Of a stretch of 64,000 nt of DNA, positions 53,116 to 62,479 are shown piece after piece. This stretch comes from an uncultured Sphingomonadaceae bacterium (lineage in GTDB: Bacteria > Pseudomonadota > Alphaproteobacteria > Sphingomonadales > Sphingomonadaceae), in contig CANMWO010000004.1 of the NCBI GenBank assembly GCA_947501695.1, positions 82,733 through 146,732 of the forward strand, written 5' to 3'. The position numbers and the translations under genes were made by a program. Numbering within the stretch: the stretch's first letter is position 1; every line of letters begins with the position of its first letter. The notes under the pieces are model-generated. The model was not told where the DNA came from. It saw only the letters and a list, made by a program, of their open reading frames with translations, and did no database searches.

Positions 53116-55461
53116 ATGCGCCGCATATCCGTATCTGCCATTTCTCGTTTCGCCCTTGCAGGCGCTCTCCTCGCAGGCGGGCTATCACAGCCGGTTCTCG
53201 CACAAGACGAAGCCGGCGTAGATGATGATCAGCTTGGCACTATTGTGGTGACCGCACAGCGGCGCGAAGAAAACTTGCAGGATGTGCCGCTCTCCATCTC
53301 GACACTGAGTGACGACAAGTTGAACGCCATCGGTGCTGGCGGTCAGGATGTTCGCGCCCTTTCTGCTCGTGTGCCTAGCCTCGTTGTGGAAAGCTCATTC
53401 GGCCGGACCTTCCCACGTTTCTATATTCGCGGCCTCGGCAATACCGACTTCGATTTCAACGCGGCCCAGCCCGTCAGTCTCGTCTATGATGACGTCGTAT
53501 TGGAAAATCCGATTCTCAAAGGCTTCCCCGTGTTCGACCTTGAACGCGTCGAAGTATTGCGTGGCCCACAAGGCACGCTTTTTGGCCGCAACACACCAGC
53601 TGGCATCGTGAAATTTGACTCGGTCAAACCCAGCAATGACCTGAATGGTTATGGCAAGATCAGCTATGGCCGCTTCAATGCCGTCAATGCGCAGGGCGCG
53701 GTGACATTGCCTCTGGTCGATGACCTTTTATCCGCCCGCATCTCTGTGCTTTACCAGCGTCAAGACGATTGGGTAGACAATACCAACCCGTCTGCGCCAG
53801 AATCCAATGCCTTTGAAGGCTATGACGAATTTGCCATTCGCGGCCAACTGCTGTTCACGCCGAGTGATGAGCAAGAACTGTTGCTGACCGGTCAATATCG
53901 CGAACTCGAAGGCACCGCCCGCGTGTTCCGCGCCAATATCTTTACGCGCGGTCAGTCCGGTATCAACGATGATTTCGAGCGCGATGAAGTGGCGACTGAC
54001 GGCCAGAACGAACAAGATGTTGAAACCTACAATATTGCGGCGCGCTATTCCCACGACCTTGGCCCCGTGTCGCTCATCTCGGTCACCAGCTTCTGGGGCG
54101 GCGATGCCTCTTCGGTTGGTGATGTCGACGGCGGCTTTGGTGCTAACTTCCTGCCACCCGCGCTATTCGGTCCTGGCAACATTCCGTTCACAGCAGAAAC
54201 GCGGGACAGCGTGCCATTCCTGACCCAGTTCACCCAAGAAGTGCGGTTGGAAAGCAATGGCGACGGTCCTTTCAGCTATCAGGGCGGTGTTTTCTACTTC
54301 AAGGAAAAGCTGCGCATCGACAGTGAAAACTATTCGACTCTCGGCGACCCCCTCAATGCACCGGGCGGCATCAACATCTTTGTGCGTCAGCGCCAAGACA
54401 GTGAAGCTTTCGGGATTTTCGGAGCGATCAGCTATGACATTACCGATCAGCTGACCCTCTCTGGCGGTCTGCGTTACAATAATGATGAGCGCGACTATAG
54501 CGTTGTGCGCTCGCAAGATACGCAATTTCCTACGTTCCTGCAAAACCCGCTCGGCACAGTCACGCGATCGGTTGAAGATGACAACATCACTTGGGACGCG
54601 AGCATTACCTATGCCGCGACGGATGATATCAACCTCTATGCCCGCGTCGCCAAAGGCTATCGCGCGCCAAGCATTCAGGGCCGCATCCTGTTCCCGCCAG
54701 CAACCGCAACCCCATTGGAAGATGGCGTTACGGTTGGCGATTCCGAAACCAGCCAATCCTATGAAGCCGGTATCAAGGCGACGGTCCTGGACGGTCGCGG
54801 CCGGATCAACCTCAACGGGTTCCTCTATAATCTGAACGATGCGCAACTGACGGCTGTGGGTGGCGGCGTGAATGCCAATCGCTTGATCAATGCCGACAAT
54901 GTTCGCGGCTATGGCCTCGAACTGGACATGGAGTTCAAACCGGTTCCAGCGTTATTGCTGACCGCTGGCCTGAGCTACAACAATACCGAAATTCGGGATA
55001 ATGGCCTGACCACCGCAGCTTGTGGTGCAACCCGGGTGGATACATTCCCGGATGTATCCCTCTGCACCCTGCTTGATCCAATTGTGACTCCAGCAGCGCC
55101 CTTCTCGGCTGCTATCGTGAATATCGATGGCAACAGCCTGCCACAGAGCCCGCGCTGGATTGCCAACTGGACAGCCGCCTACAGCATTCCTGTCGGCGCT
55201 GGCGAAGTCTATGCCTATACCGACTGGTCCTATCGTTCGAAAATCAACTTTTTCCTTTATGAGTCGGTTGAATTTCAAGACGGCGGACAGCTCGAAGGCG
55301 GTCTGCGCATCGGCTATAAAACCGATAGTTTTGACGTGGCCGGTTTTGTTCGCAACCTGACCAATGATCAATCGGCGGTCGGCGCAATTGACTTCAATAA
55401 CCTGACCGGCTTCGTCAACGAACCGCGCATCTGGGGCATTGAAGCCGGGTTTAAATTCTAG
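53116..55461 (+). CDS. TonB-dependent outer-membrane receptor
   Basis: 781 residues. Signal peptide ending QPVLAQ, a TonB box-like segment (GTIVVTAQRREENLQDVPLS), the plug domain (VEVLRGPQGTLFGRNTPAG) and a 22-strand barrel ending in Phe (GIEAGFKF). It imports a substrate such as a siderophore, vitamin B12 or a plant compound; the plug class is common in sphingomonads. The substrate is unknown. Its stop directly abuts the dinB stop on the other strand. Confidence 0.95.
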   Translation: MRRISVSAISRFALAGALLAGGLSQPVLAQDEAGVDDDQLGTIVVTAQRREENLQDVPLSISTLSDDKLNAIGAGGQDVRALSARVPSLVVESSFGRTFPRFYIRGLGNTDFDFNAAQPVSLVYDDVVLENPILKGFPVFDLERVEVLRGPQGTLFGRNTPAGIVKFDSVKPSNDLNGYGKISYGRFNAVNAQGAVTLPLVDDLLSARISVLYQRQDDWVDNTNPSAPESNAFEGYDEFAIRGQLLFTPSDEQELLLTGQYRELEGTARVFRANIFTRGQSGINDDFERDEVATDGQNEQDVETYNIAARYSHDLGPVSLISVTSFWGGDASSVGDVDGGFGANFLPPALFGPGNIPFTAETRDSVPFLTQFTQEVRLESNGDGPFSYQGGVFYFKEKLRIDSENYSTLGDPLNAPGGINIFVRQRQDSEAFGIFGAISYDITDQLTLSGGLRYNNDERDYSVVRSQDTQFPTFLQNPLGTVTRSVEDDNITWDASITYAATDDINLYARVAKGYRAPSIQGRILFPPATATPLEDGVTVGDSETSQSYEAGIKATVLDGRGRINLNGFLYNLNDAQLTAVGGGVNANRLINADNVRGYGLELDMEFKPVPALLLTAGLSYNNTEIRDNGLTTAACGATRVDTFPDVSLCTLLDPIVTPAAPFSAAIVNIDGNSLPQSPRWIANWTAAYSIPVGAGEVYAYTDWSYRSKINFFLYESVEFQDGGQLEGGLRIGYKTDSFDVAGFVRNLTNDQSAVGAIDFNNLTGFVNEPRIWGIEAGFKF

Positions 55462-56571
55462 TCAGAAGTTAAACGCCGATTGCTCTGAATCATCGTCGTG
55501 AGAGGCGGATATCTTGTCCGCCTCTTCGACCCCTTCGAGATTGGCCAGCGTCAGGCCTAGCAAACGCACGCCATTTTCCACCGGCATGATGCTGGCCAGC
55601 AATTCGCGGCCAATATCAGCAAATTCGGCCTTACCCTCAACATTCCGTTCCAGTGATTTCGACCGGGTGATCTGGCGAAAGTCGGCATATTTGGCTTTGA
55701 GCGTTACCGTCCGGCCGTGCGCGCCGGATTTCTCGATACTATTCCAGACGATTTCGATGATTTTCTCGATGGCCTCTTCAAGATCGGTAGCGCTGACCAG
55801 ATCACTGCCATAGGTGCGCTCGCCTCCGACCGATTTGCGGATACGATTGGGTTTCACTTCGCGGTGGTCCACACCGCGAGAGGCACGGAAGAGATAGCCG
55901 GCCGACTTGCCAAAATGCTGCCGCAGAAAATCCTCAGACTGCGCGCGCAAATCTGCGCCTGTGTGAATATCAAGCTTCGCCATCCGCTCGCCGGTCTTCG
56001 GGCCCACGCCAAAGAACCGTCGCACCGGCAATTGTGCCACAAAATCGGCGCCCTGATGCGGCTTGATCACGCAAATCCCGTCCGGTTTATTCTGATCAGA
56101 CGCGATTTTGGCGATAAACTTATTGTAGCTCACGCCGGCACTGGCTGTCAGCCCGGTCTGCTTCTTGATCTCCGCGCGGATCATCTCGGCAATGCGGGTG
56201 GCGTTGCCAATCCCCTTCTTATCTTGCGTCACATCAATATAGGCCTCGTCGAGTGACAGCGGCTCAACCAAATCGCTATGGGAGCGGAATATCGCGCGAA
56301 TTTGCTGGGATACTTCGCGGTACACATCAAAGCGGTGCTTGACGAAAATCAGGTCGGGACAGCGCCGCTTCGCCGTGACCGATGGCATGGCCGACCGCAC
56401 TCCAAATTCACGCGCTTCATAACTTGCCGCCGCAACCACACCGCGTGCCGCCGATCCGCCGACCGCAACAGGCTTGCCACGGAGTTCGGGATGGTCGCGC
56501 TGTTCCACACTCGCAAAAAACGCATCCATATCAATATGGATGATTTTACGGATGCCGAGTTGCTCACTCAT
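55462..56571 (-). CDS. dinB: DNA polymerase IV
   Basis: 369 residues from ATG 56571, which overlaps the preceding stop (ATGA). Y-family signatures: IIHIDMDAFFASVEQRDHPE (metal Asp), LVEPLSLDEAYIDVT (second acidic pair), GVGPKTGERM (HhH) and the little-finger domain (RKSVGGERTYGSDL). It does error-prone translesion synthesis. The end QSAFNF contains a probable beta-clamp motif. It is co-transcribed with the pentapeptide/LprI gene. I see no clear SOS box upstream. Confidence 0.95.
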   Translation of the reverse strand: MSEQLGIRKIIHIDMDAFFASVEQRDHPELRGKPVAVGGSAARGVVAAASYEAREFGVRSAMPSVTAKRRCPDLIFVKHRFDVYREVSQQIRAIFRSHSDLVEPLSLDEAYIDVTQDKKGIGNATRIAEMIRAEIKKQTGLTASAGVSYNKFIAKIASDQNKPDGICVIKPHQGADFVAQLPVRRFFGVGPKTGERMAKLDIHTGADLRAQSEDFLRQHFGKSAGYLFRASRGVDHREVKPNRIRKSVGGERTYGSDLVSATDLEEAIEKIIEIVWNSIEKSGAHGRTVTLKAKYADFRQITRSKSLERNVEGKAEFADIGRELLASIMPVENGVRLLGLTLANLEGVEEADKISASHDDDSEQSAFNF

Positions 56572-58178
56572 GGAGTATCTTCGGCATCCCTGCGATAGCG
56601 GTCCAATAGTTCGGGCGATACGGGCATGCGGACCATCGGCGGAAAGCTCGCGCGCGCGCCGCAACTGACATAGTTCATCATCAGACTATCGTCATCACTC
56701 CGCAATTTCCCGCTTTTATAAATCTCGATCCGCCCGTCATGATAACGTAGGACCGGAAAGCTGCGGGTCACGCCATCTTTGGTTTCGGACAGGCTATACC
56801 AGCCAGTGGCCCGATCAAAACGGAGGCCCTTTACACCTAATCCGCAGATATGGGCATTGGCTCCAACGGCATCACCCGTTGCTTCGAGACTGCCGTCCGC
56901 GCTGCGCTTCATCAACAGGCTGGAACGCGCTGCACCTGCCAATATCGGCACCAGCTGCGCATAGCTTTGCGACTGTTTGATATCGTCGGTCAGCGGCAGA
57001 ACCTCTTGCAAGAACAAAACCTCTTCGCCTGGTCTCAACCAGTCTTGCTCCCCTAAAAGCCCAATTAATTGGCCGACACGCTGGTCATAAGACTTGCGCA
57101 AGCAATCGGCGGGATATTCCTCAGCACCACAGGCATTGCGCTGTTTCAGCCATGCTTTCTGACTGGCCTTTACACTGCCGCCTTGCTTGCGAGCCATTTT
57201 GTATAGCGCTGCTACTTGCCGGTCATATTGCCGCATATCGCTGTTATATTCTCCGCAAATTTCTTTCTCGATATCCGTGCGCGCTTTGCCACAATCGAAG
57301 GAAGGAGCATCATATTCTTCGGCCGCCAGTGCCGAAGCCATCAGCACGGCCCAAGTCTCGGGCAGCACCATGACCTTCTCGTCACCGCCAGACAGAAACA
57401 CTGCCCCCATATTGCGAGCGTCCTTGAAATCCGTCAGCTGACGCGGACTGATGACTGTCTGGTTCAACACCGCGCCCGTTAAGTTGGCATCGTAAAAGCC
57501 GAAGCTGCTGATATCAGCAAAAGCCAGTTTTGTGCCGCGCGCGCTAATCCCGTTGCGATTGATCGGGCAGCCATCGCTGACGGTAATCCCGCAATCAAAT
57601 TTGAAACCGGTTAAGTCGGCGGCGTCGATATTCAGCCCCTGAACATCACCTTCCCAACCACCATCCAGCTTGCCACTGCTCCAGTTAGCGGCCTTGGCAT
57701 CAACGCGGGCAAAGCTGCTGCTGCGGATTAGGATATCGGGCATCCTTGCCCCGATCATCCCGGCCGCTTCCATATTCGATTTAATGAAACCAAGGCCCGG
57801 AGCCTTAACTCCCGTCCAGTCCGAACGGCTGAGATCGCTTTCGACAAAGCAGATGTTGGACAGCTCCGCACCGGTAAAATCCCAACCCGAAAAATTGCCA
57901 CCTTCGATCAAGATAGTCTTGTCGCCTGCCGCTTGCGAATAGCCGGCGAGCTGTTCTGGCGAGGTGATTGTCGCGCCATCATAGGTCCGCATCGCTTCCC
58001 CGGCGCGCGCGCCATCGACACTGCCGTAGATATTGCCATAAGCATATTGGCAACCGGGCACAGGCGGGGTTGGCAATTGCGCAGAGGCGGACGAAGCGGC
58101 AAAAAACAGCGCCAACACAGCGCCCCAAAGCAACAATATGGCTTGTTTATCAACGATCCCGAAAAACTCCCTGTTCAT
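56568..58178 (-). CDS. Secreted pentapeptide-repeat protein with an LprI-like (DUF1311) domain
   Basis: 536 residues from ATG 58178 (AGGTGAGC upstream). A signal peptide (ILLLWGAVLALFFAASSASA) is followed by pentapeptide-like beta-helix repeats (~55-280, GGNFSGWDFTGAELSNICFV ... ADLTGFKFDC). A Cys-rich helical domain follows (about 295-370, FDCGKARTDIEKEICGEY ... CLRKSYDQRV) of the lysozyme-inhibitor LprI/DUF1311 type. The last ~150 residues are unassigned. Probably envelope protection or a scaffold. dinB overlaps its stop. Confidence 0.8.
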   Translation of the reverse strand: MNREFFGIVDKQAILLLWGAVLALFFAASSASAQLPTPPVPGCQYAYGNIYGSVDGARAGEAMRTYDGATITSPEQLAGYSQAAGDKTILIEGGNFSGWDFTGAELSNICFVESDLSRSDWTGVKAPGLGFIKSNMEAAGMIGARMPDILIRSSSFARVDAKAANWSSGKLDGGWEGDVQGLNIDAADLTGFKFDCGITVSDGCPINRNGISARGTKLAFADISSFGFYDANLTGAVLNQTVISPRQLTDFKDARNMGAVFLSGGDEKVMVLPETWAVLMASALAAEEYDAPSFDCGKARTDIEKEICGEYNSDMRQYDRQVAALYKMARKQGGSVKASQKAWLKQRNACGAEEYPADCLRKSYDQRVGQLIGLLGEQDWLRPGEEVLFLQEVLPLTDDIKQSQSYAQLVPILAGAARSSLLMKRSADGSLEATGDAVGANAHICGLGVKGLRFDRATGWYSLSETKDGVTRSFPVLRYHDGRIEIYKSGKLRSDDDSLMMNYVSCGARASFPPMVRMPVSPELLDRYRRDAEDTP

Positions 58179-58212
58179 ATGCTCACCTATAGCATTTTCA
58201 CCTATAGCCACG

Positions 58213-59493
58213 ATGAATATTAGTTGCCATAGCCCGCCAGTGAATAACAAGTCTCTCCCTTTTCCGATCGGCCGGATTGAGCTGATCTTCATGATGGCTA
58301 GCCTGATGTCGCTCAACGCGCTGGCGATCGACATCATGCTGCCGGCGCTCGGCCTGATTTCCGATGATTTTGGTCTGACGGGCGAGAATGACCGGCAATG
58401 GATCATCACATCCTATATTTACGGCATGGCCATCGGGTCGATCCTCTATGGCTCGCTGGCAGACCGCTATGGCCGGAAACCGGTGCTTGTGGTGACAACG
58501 GTCATATACGTGGCCTTTGGCATATTGTGCGCGTTTAGCGAAAGCTATGATCTGCTGCTCACCGCGCGCTTCATTCAGGGGCTCGCGGCCTCAGCCATGG
58601 GCGTGCTCGCCAACAGTATCATTCGCGACCGATACGAGGGCGATGCGATGGCCCGGACGATGTCTACCATCATGATGGTCTTCATGGCCGTGCCGGTGCT
58701 CGCGCCGATGCTGGGTCAGCTCGTTCTGGTCTTCGCGCCGTGGCAGGTGATTTTTATCGTCCTGTCCGCATTCGGAGCCATAGCCCTGCTATGGTTGCTC
58801 ATCCGTTTGCCCGAAACGCTCCATCCTGAAGATAAAACGCTGATCAACATGTCCTCCGTGGTCGGTTCCTGGCGGCAAGTGGTCATGCACCGCAATGCCC
58901 TGGGTCATGTCCTCGCCAGTGGCGTAATGATGGCACCGCTCTTTGCCTTTATCGCGTCCGCGCAACAGATATTTTTCAACACTTTTGATGCAGCCGATAT
59001 CTTCGTTTTCATCTTTGCGGTGAATGCCATGGCCATGGCCTTTGGCAATTTCATCAACAGCCGGATCGTGATGCGATTTGGCGCACGCCGCGTGTCACAG
59101 GCGGCTTTAATCTTCTTTATAGTCATCGCGATCGTCCATCTCGCGGTGACATTGGCTGGATGGATTACGCTGCCGCTGTTCGTCGTTTTGCTGGCCACAT
59201 CTATGGGCATGGTTGGCTTTACCGGCGCGAATTTCAGCTCCATCGCTATGCAGCCCTTTGGCAAAAATGCAGGTGTCGCTTCCTCATTCCAGAATTTTAC
59301 CCGAACGTTGATTTCCGCCGCAATTGGCGGGGCCATCGGCCTGCAATTTGATGGCTCTACTCTGCCGCTCGTTATCGGGTTTTTCTTTTGTGGTATCGCT
59401 GCGTTTCTGTTTATCCTGTGGGCGGAAAAAGGGGTTTTGTTTCGTCGCGTTCAGACAGTTGTAACCAAAAAGCCAGTAGCGTCGAAAGTATAG
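58213..59493 (+). CDS. MFS drug efflux transporter, Bcr/CflA-like (DHA1)
   Basis: 426 residues from ATG 58213, 12 membrane segments. Motif A-like GSLADRYGRKPVLV and the N-terminal MLPALGLISDDFGLTGEND are typical of the Bcr/CflA group. It exports drugs or other small molecules. It diverges from the pentapeptide gene by only 34 bases; two copies of TCACCTATAGC lie at that junction. The start is uncertain because no ribosome site is clear. Confidence 0.88.
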   Translation: MNISCHSPPVNNKSLPFPIGRIELIFMMASLMSLNALAIDIMLPALGLISDDFGLTGENDRQWIITSYIYGMAIGSILYGSLADRYGRKPVLVVTTVIYVAFGILCAFSESYDLLLTARFIQGLAASAMGVLANSIIRDRYEGDAMARTMSTIMMVFMAVPVLAPMLGQLVLVFAPWQVIFIVLSAFGAIALLWLLIRLPETLHPEDKTLINMSSVVGSWRQVVMHRNALGHVLASGVMMAPLFAFIASAQQIFFNTFDAADIFVFIFAVNAMAMAFGNFINSRIVMRFGARRVSQAALIFFIVIAIVHLAVTLAGWITLPLFVVLLATSMGMVGFTGANFSSIAMQPFGKNAGVASSFQNFTRTLISAAIGGAIGLQFDGSTLPLVIGFFFCGIAAFLFILWAEKGVLFRRVQTVVTKKPVASKV

Positions 59494-59523
59494 ATACCTC
59501 AAGAACAGATCAGGCAGGACCTT

Positions 59524-59952
59524 ATGCAGCAGTTTCAGATCGTGAAAACCACAATGTTGGTTGGCGGCCTATTGATGACCACACCAGCACTTGCTTCTGG
59601 CTCGATAAACGGCAATTGGGTAACGCAAGACGGCGATGCGATTATCAAAATCAGCAAATGCGGCAACACGGTTTGCGGACGGTTACACAAATATCTTGTC
59701 ACACCACCTAATGGCGTGAACCAGAAAGATATCAACAATCCTAACAAGAAACTGCGTAGCCGCAAATTGCTTGGGATAGCCGTGCTATCCGGCTTCAAGA
59801 TGGACGGAAAAGTCTGGCGTGGACGCATTTATGATCCCAAGAATGGCAAAAGCTACCGTTCGGAAGTTAGTCTGACCTCATCTTCAAAGCTGAAAGTCAA
59901 AGGCTGTATTGCCTTCTTCTGTCAGGGTCAGAACTGGACCCGAGCCAAATAA
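59524..59952 (+). CDS. DUF2147 secreted protein
   Basis: 142 residues. Signal peptide (MLVGGLLMTTPALA-SG), then the DUF2147 core: GNWVTQDGDAIIKISKCGNT and CGRLHK, KMDGKVWRGRIYDPKNGKSY and a Cys pair near the end (GCIAFFCQGQNW). Eight-strand barrel resembling lipocalins, function unknown, likely periplasmic. A collapsed palindromic element lies 18 bases after the stop. Confidence 0.88.
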   Translation: MQQFQIVKTTMLVGGLLMTTPALASGSINGNWVTQDGDAIIKISKCGNTVCGRLHKYLVTPPNGVNQKDINNPNKKLRSRKLLGIAVLSGFKMDGKVWRGRIYDPKNGKSYRSEVSLTSSSKLKVKGCIAFFCQGQNWTRAK

Positions 59953-59970
59953 GGGAAGTTTTTTATAGGA

Positions 59971-59993
59971 CCTCAAGCGCCCGGCGCCTGAGG
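59971..59993. repeat. Collapsed palindromic element, copy G
   Basis: Only the two outer ends remain, CCTCAAGCGC joined to GCCCGGCGCCTGAGG, flanked by T-run and A-run. It is either an internal-deletion derivative of the ~200 bp family or an independent terminator. Confidence 0.75.
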
Positions 59994-60017
59994 TTAAAAA
60001 AACACACCTCCCGCCGC

Positions 60018-61037
60018 CTATTTCTCCATCGCTGCGATCCACTCACTGAGCAACGCAGCGCCTTCTTTATGAACCAACGAGCGACCCACTTCCGGCATCG
60101 CGACACCCGGATCAACGCTTTTGAGCCGATGCATCATTATGCTCTGGTCCGGTTCACCCGGCGCGATCGCAAATTCGAAACCACCGCTGCCGCGCCCTGC
60201 GGCAACTGGGCGCTTGCCGACACCTATGTGGACCGGCGATTTTTCTTCATAGGTCAGGAAGAGCCCCGAATTGCTGGCAGACCCCTGACGGTTATGACAA
60301 TGGGCGCAATTAATATCGAGATAGGCCCGCGCGCGGTCTTTTAGCGGCATGCCATCGTCGGCATAATCCGGTATCGGCGGATGATAGCCGGAAGTCTGCT
60401 CAAGCATGTTATTGCTCAGCAGCATATCCAATGTGTCGTGTGACAGGTTCCTTACCTTTGGTCCAATCGGGACAACCGCTCCCGACAGCGCATGACATTC
60501 CTTGCACTGGTTCTTGTTCGGCACGGCATAGCTAATGTCGTGCTCGTTCCCGGATGGATCGGTGAAGCGCACTGGGATTCGGGTTCCCGCCACTTTCAAC
60601 GTCGCCTCGGTCTGCTCTGCGTTCCACACATAAGGCAAGGCAAGCCAGCCATCGGTACGGTGCAACAGGACACGTGTTTCCAGCAGCCTGTCTTTCCCGT
60701 CAATCTTGTAACCAAAGCTCTTGATCAAGGCGGAGCCCACCGGAAATTGCAGCACACCATCACCATCCGCCACGGCCTGCTGTCCGGCGGGTATGTAGAT
60801 ATAGCGATATTTCTCGGCATAGTCGGTGAAAAGGGCGCTGTTCAGTTGATAAAGCTCAACACCCTGATTGGGTTGCCACGCGGCCGCATCCTTAAAAAAT
60901 CCGAAATCCGAAAGTTTTTTGGGCATTCCCGCCGATGTGATCATCGCATCCGCAACAGGCGCCACCGGCCGTGTCGGCGCAGCACTCACCGCGAAACCGG
61001 CGAGGCACAGGGCAGCAGCGGCGAGGAAGGTGCGCAT
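60018..61037 (-). CDS. SO2930-family dihaem c-type cytochrome
   Basis: 339 residues. Signal peptide (AAAALCLAGFAVSAA), an SO2930-type N-terminal domain (LSDFGFFKDAAAWQPNQGVE, LFTDYAEKYRYIYIPAG) and two CxxCH haem sites, CKECH and CAHCH. Probably a periplasmic electron carrier or oxidase. It pairs with the beta-helix gene: its ATG overlaps that stop (TAATG), so the two are co-translated. Confidence 0.9.
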   Translation of the reverse strand: MRTFLAAAALCLAGFAVSAAPTRPVAPVADAMITSAGMPKKLSDFGFFKDAAAWQPNQGVELYQLNSALFTDYAEKYRYIYIPAGQQAVADGDGVLQFPVGSALIKSFGYKIDGKDRLLETRVLLHRTDGWLALPYVWNAEQTEATLKVAGTRIPVRFTDPSGNEHDISYAVPNKNQCKECHALSGAVVPIGPKVRNLSHDTLDMLLSNNMLEQTSGYHPPIPDYADDGMPLKDRARAYLDINCAHCHNRQGSASNSGLFLTYEEKSPVHIGVGKRPVAAGRGSGGFEFAIAPGEPDQSIMMHRLKSVDPGVAMPEVGRSLVHKEGAALLSEWIAAMEK

Positions 61038-62227
61038 TATTTTAACGCCGCCTCCATCGATGCAGGCAGCACGATGGGCGATAGGGCGACCGCTTCACCG
61101 GCACCGCTTTGCTTGTAAAGTGAAGGTTGGGCCTCGGTTGGTGATTGCCCCACTTTGGTCAAGCCGAGACTGAGAACCGGCACTGTGTCATTGACGATCA
61201 GGCCTTTCCCCAATCCGTCATAAACAATAGCGGGCAACGCCCCACCAAAAGCCGCGGCCAATTGTTTCCCGCCATCAAAGTCCGGCGCGAATCCACTGCG
61301 GCCATAGACATTGTTGGCAATATAGACCTCACGCGGGGTCGGATCATAATTGGCGTCATCAAATGACTGGGTATAAGCCACCACCATGACCGCGCTCGTG
61401 CTGTTGTTGATGATTGCATTCTCGACCACCTGCACATTGCGGTTGGCCATTACCATCACGCCAGTACCGGCTGGAACGCCAGCAACAATATTGCCCTCTG
61501 GCGCAAAATTATCGGTATTATTATTGATGATCGCATTGCGGGCCACCAGCACATTATGCCCACCCATTTGCGGCAAGTTCGGCAGGTCAAAGACCAATAT
61601 ACCGCCGGTATTTTCGGTCACGAGATTTTCGGTCACTTCGGCATCAAAGCTATTCTCGATCTCAATCCCCGCGACATTTTCGATAGCGGTGTTGCGACGG
61701 ACGATGATGTTTTTCGACTGACCAACATAGATACCGGCGTCAGACGCCCCGCGAACAACGCTGTCCTGCACCAATATGTCGCTCGCCTCGACCGGATAGA
61801 TACCATAAGCACCGTTGGTTGCCTTTGGGCCGCCGGTCCATTCGACCCGCAGCGCGTGATAGACAATCCGGTCCGCGCCTTTGGATTTAATCCCGTCGCC
61901 CTTGCTATCCTCGATCGCAAAATCACGCAGCACAACATCATCAGATGTAACGAGCAAGCCTTCGCCCGCACCAAGCTGTCCGGCGAAACTCAGGATGCTT
62001 TCATCCATTCCAGCACCGCGAACCGTGACCCGGTCCACGTCTAGCGACAAGCCATCGGTCAATTCGAACGTACCCGTACCCAATTCGACAATATCGCCCG
62101 GCTCAGCAAGGATAAGCGCTTCCTGCAGTCGTTCTTGCGCATCGGCGCCAGCTTCGATTGTAATGGTCTTCGCCAGCACGGGCATGGAGCAGCACAAGGC
62201 GGTAGCGGTTAGTAAAGTCCGGATCAT
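61037..62227 (-). CDS. Parallel beta-helix protein, partner of the SO2930-type cytochrome
   Basis: 396 residues from ATG 62227 (GGGAGAGAG upstream). Signal peptide, then right-handed beta-helix repeats (SDILVQDSVVRGASDAGIYV, QSKNIIVRRNTAIENVAGIE, FDAEVTENLVTENTGGILVF). It resembles pectate-lyase-type folds but shows no clear catalytic set. The pairing with SO2930-family cytochromes recurs in bacteria, but the joint function is unknown. Carbohydrate binding or cleavage is inference. Confidence 0.88.
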   Translation of the reverse strand: MIRTLLTATALCCSMPVLAKTITIEAGADAQERLQEALILAEPGDIVELGTGTFELTDGLSLDVDRVTVRGAGMDESILSFAGQLGAGEGLLVTSDDVVLRDFAIEDSKGDGIKSKGADRIVYHALRVEWTGGPKATNGAYGIYPVEASDILVQDSVVRGASDAGIYVGQSKNIIVRRNTAIENVAGIEIENSFDAEVTENLVTENTGGILVFDLPNLPQMGGHNVLVARNAIINNNTDNFAPEGNIVAGVPAGTGVMVMANRNVQVVENAIINNSTSAVMVVAYTQSFDDANYDPTPREVYIANNVYGRSGFAPDFDGGKQLAAAFGGALPAIVYDGLGKGLIVNDTVPVLSLGLTKVGQSPTEAQPSLYKQSGAGEAVALSPIVLPASMEAALK

Positions 62228-62371
62228 ATTTCTCTCTCCCAATTGGGCAGATAATGACGCAATTTTACGCTGTTGCCAAGAGCATTGACAGGGATGTCAG
62301 TAGGCAAAGGTGAAAGGACAGATCGTGCTCCGCACTTGATGCGACCAAAAAAGAGTTCCCGGCCGGCTAAG

Positions 62372-62406
62372 CTAGTGTCCGCTTTGGGCGCAAAAGCGGA
62401 CACTAG
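62372..62406. terminator. Hairpin repeat, copy 3 (perfect palindrome)
   Basis: Perfect 14 bp arms CTAGTGTCCGCTTT / AAAGCGGACACTAG with a 7-base loop GGGCGCA, downstream of the SET-domain gene. Confidence 0.75.
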
Positions 62407-62479
62407 AAAATGCTTATTCCATTTCCGCTCTTAGCCTCTGTCTGACTTTCAATTTCGGGCGACCAAAATTACACATGCT

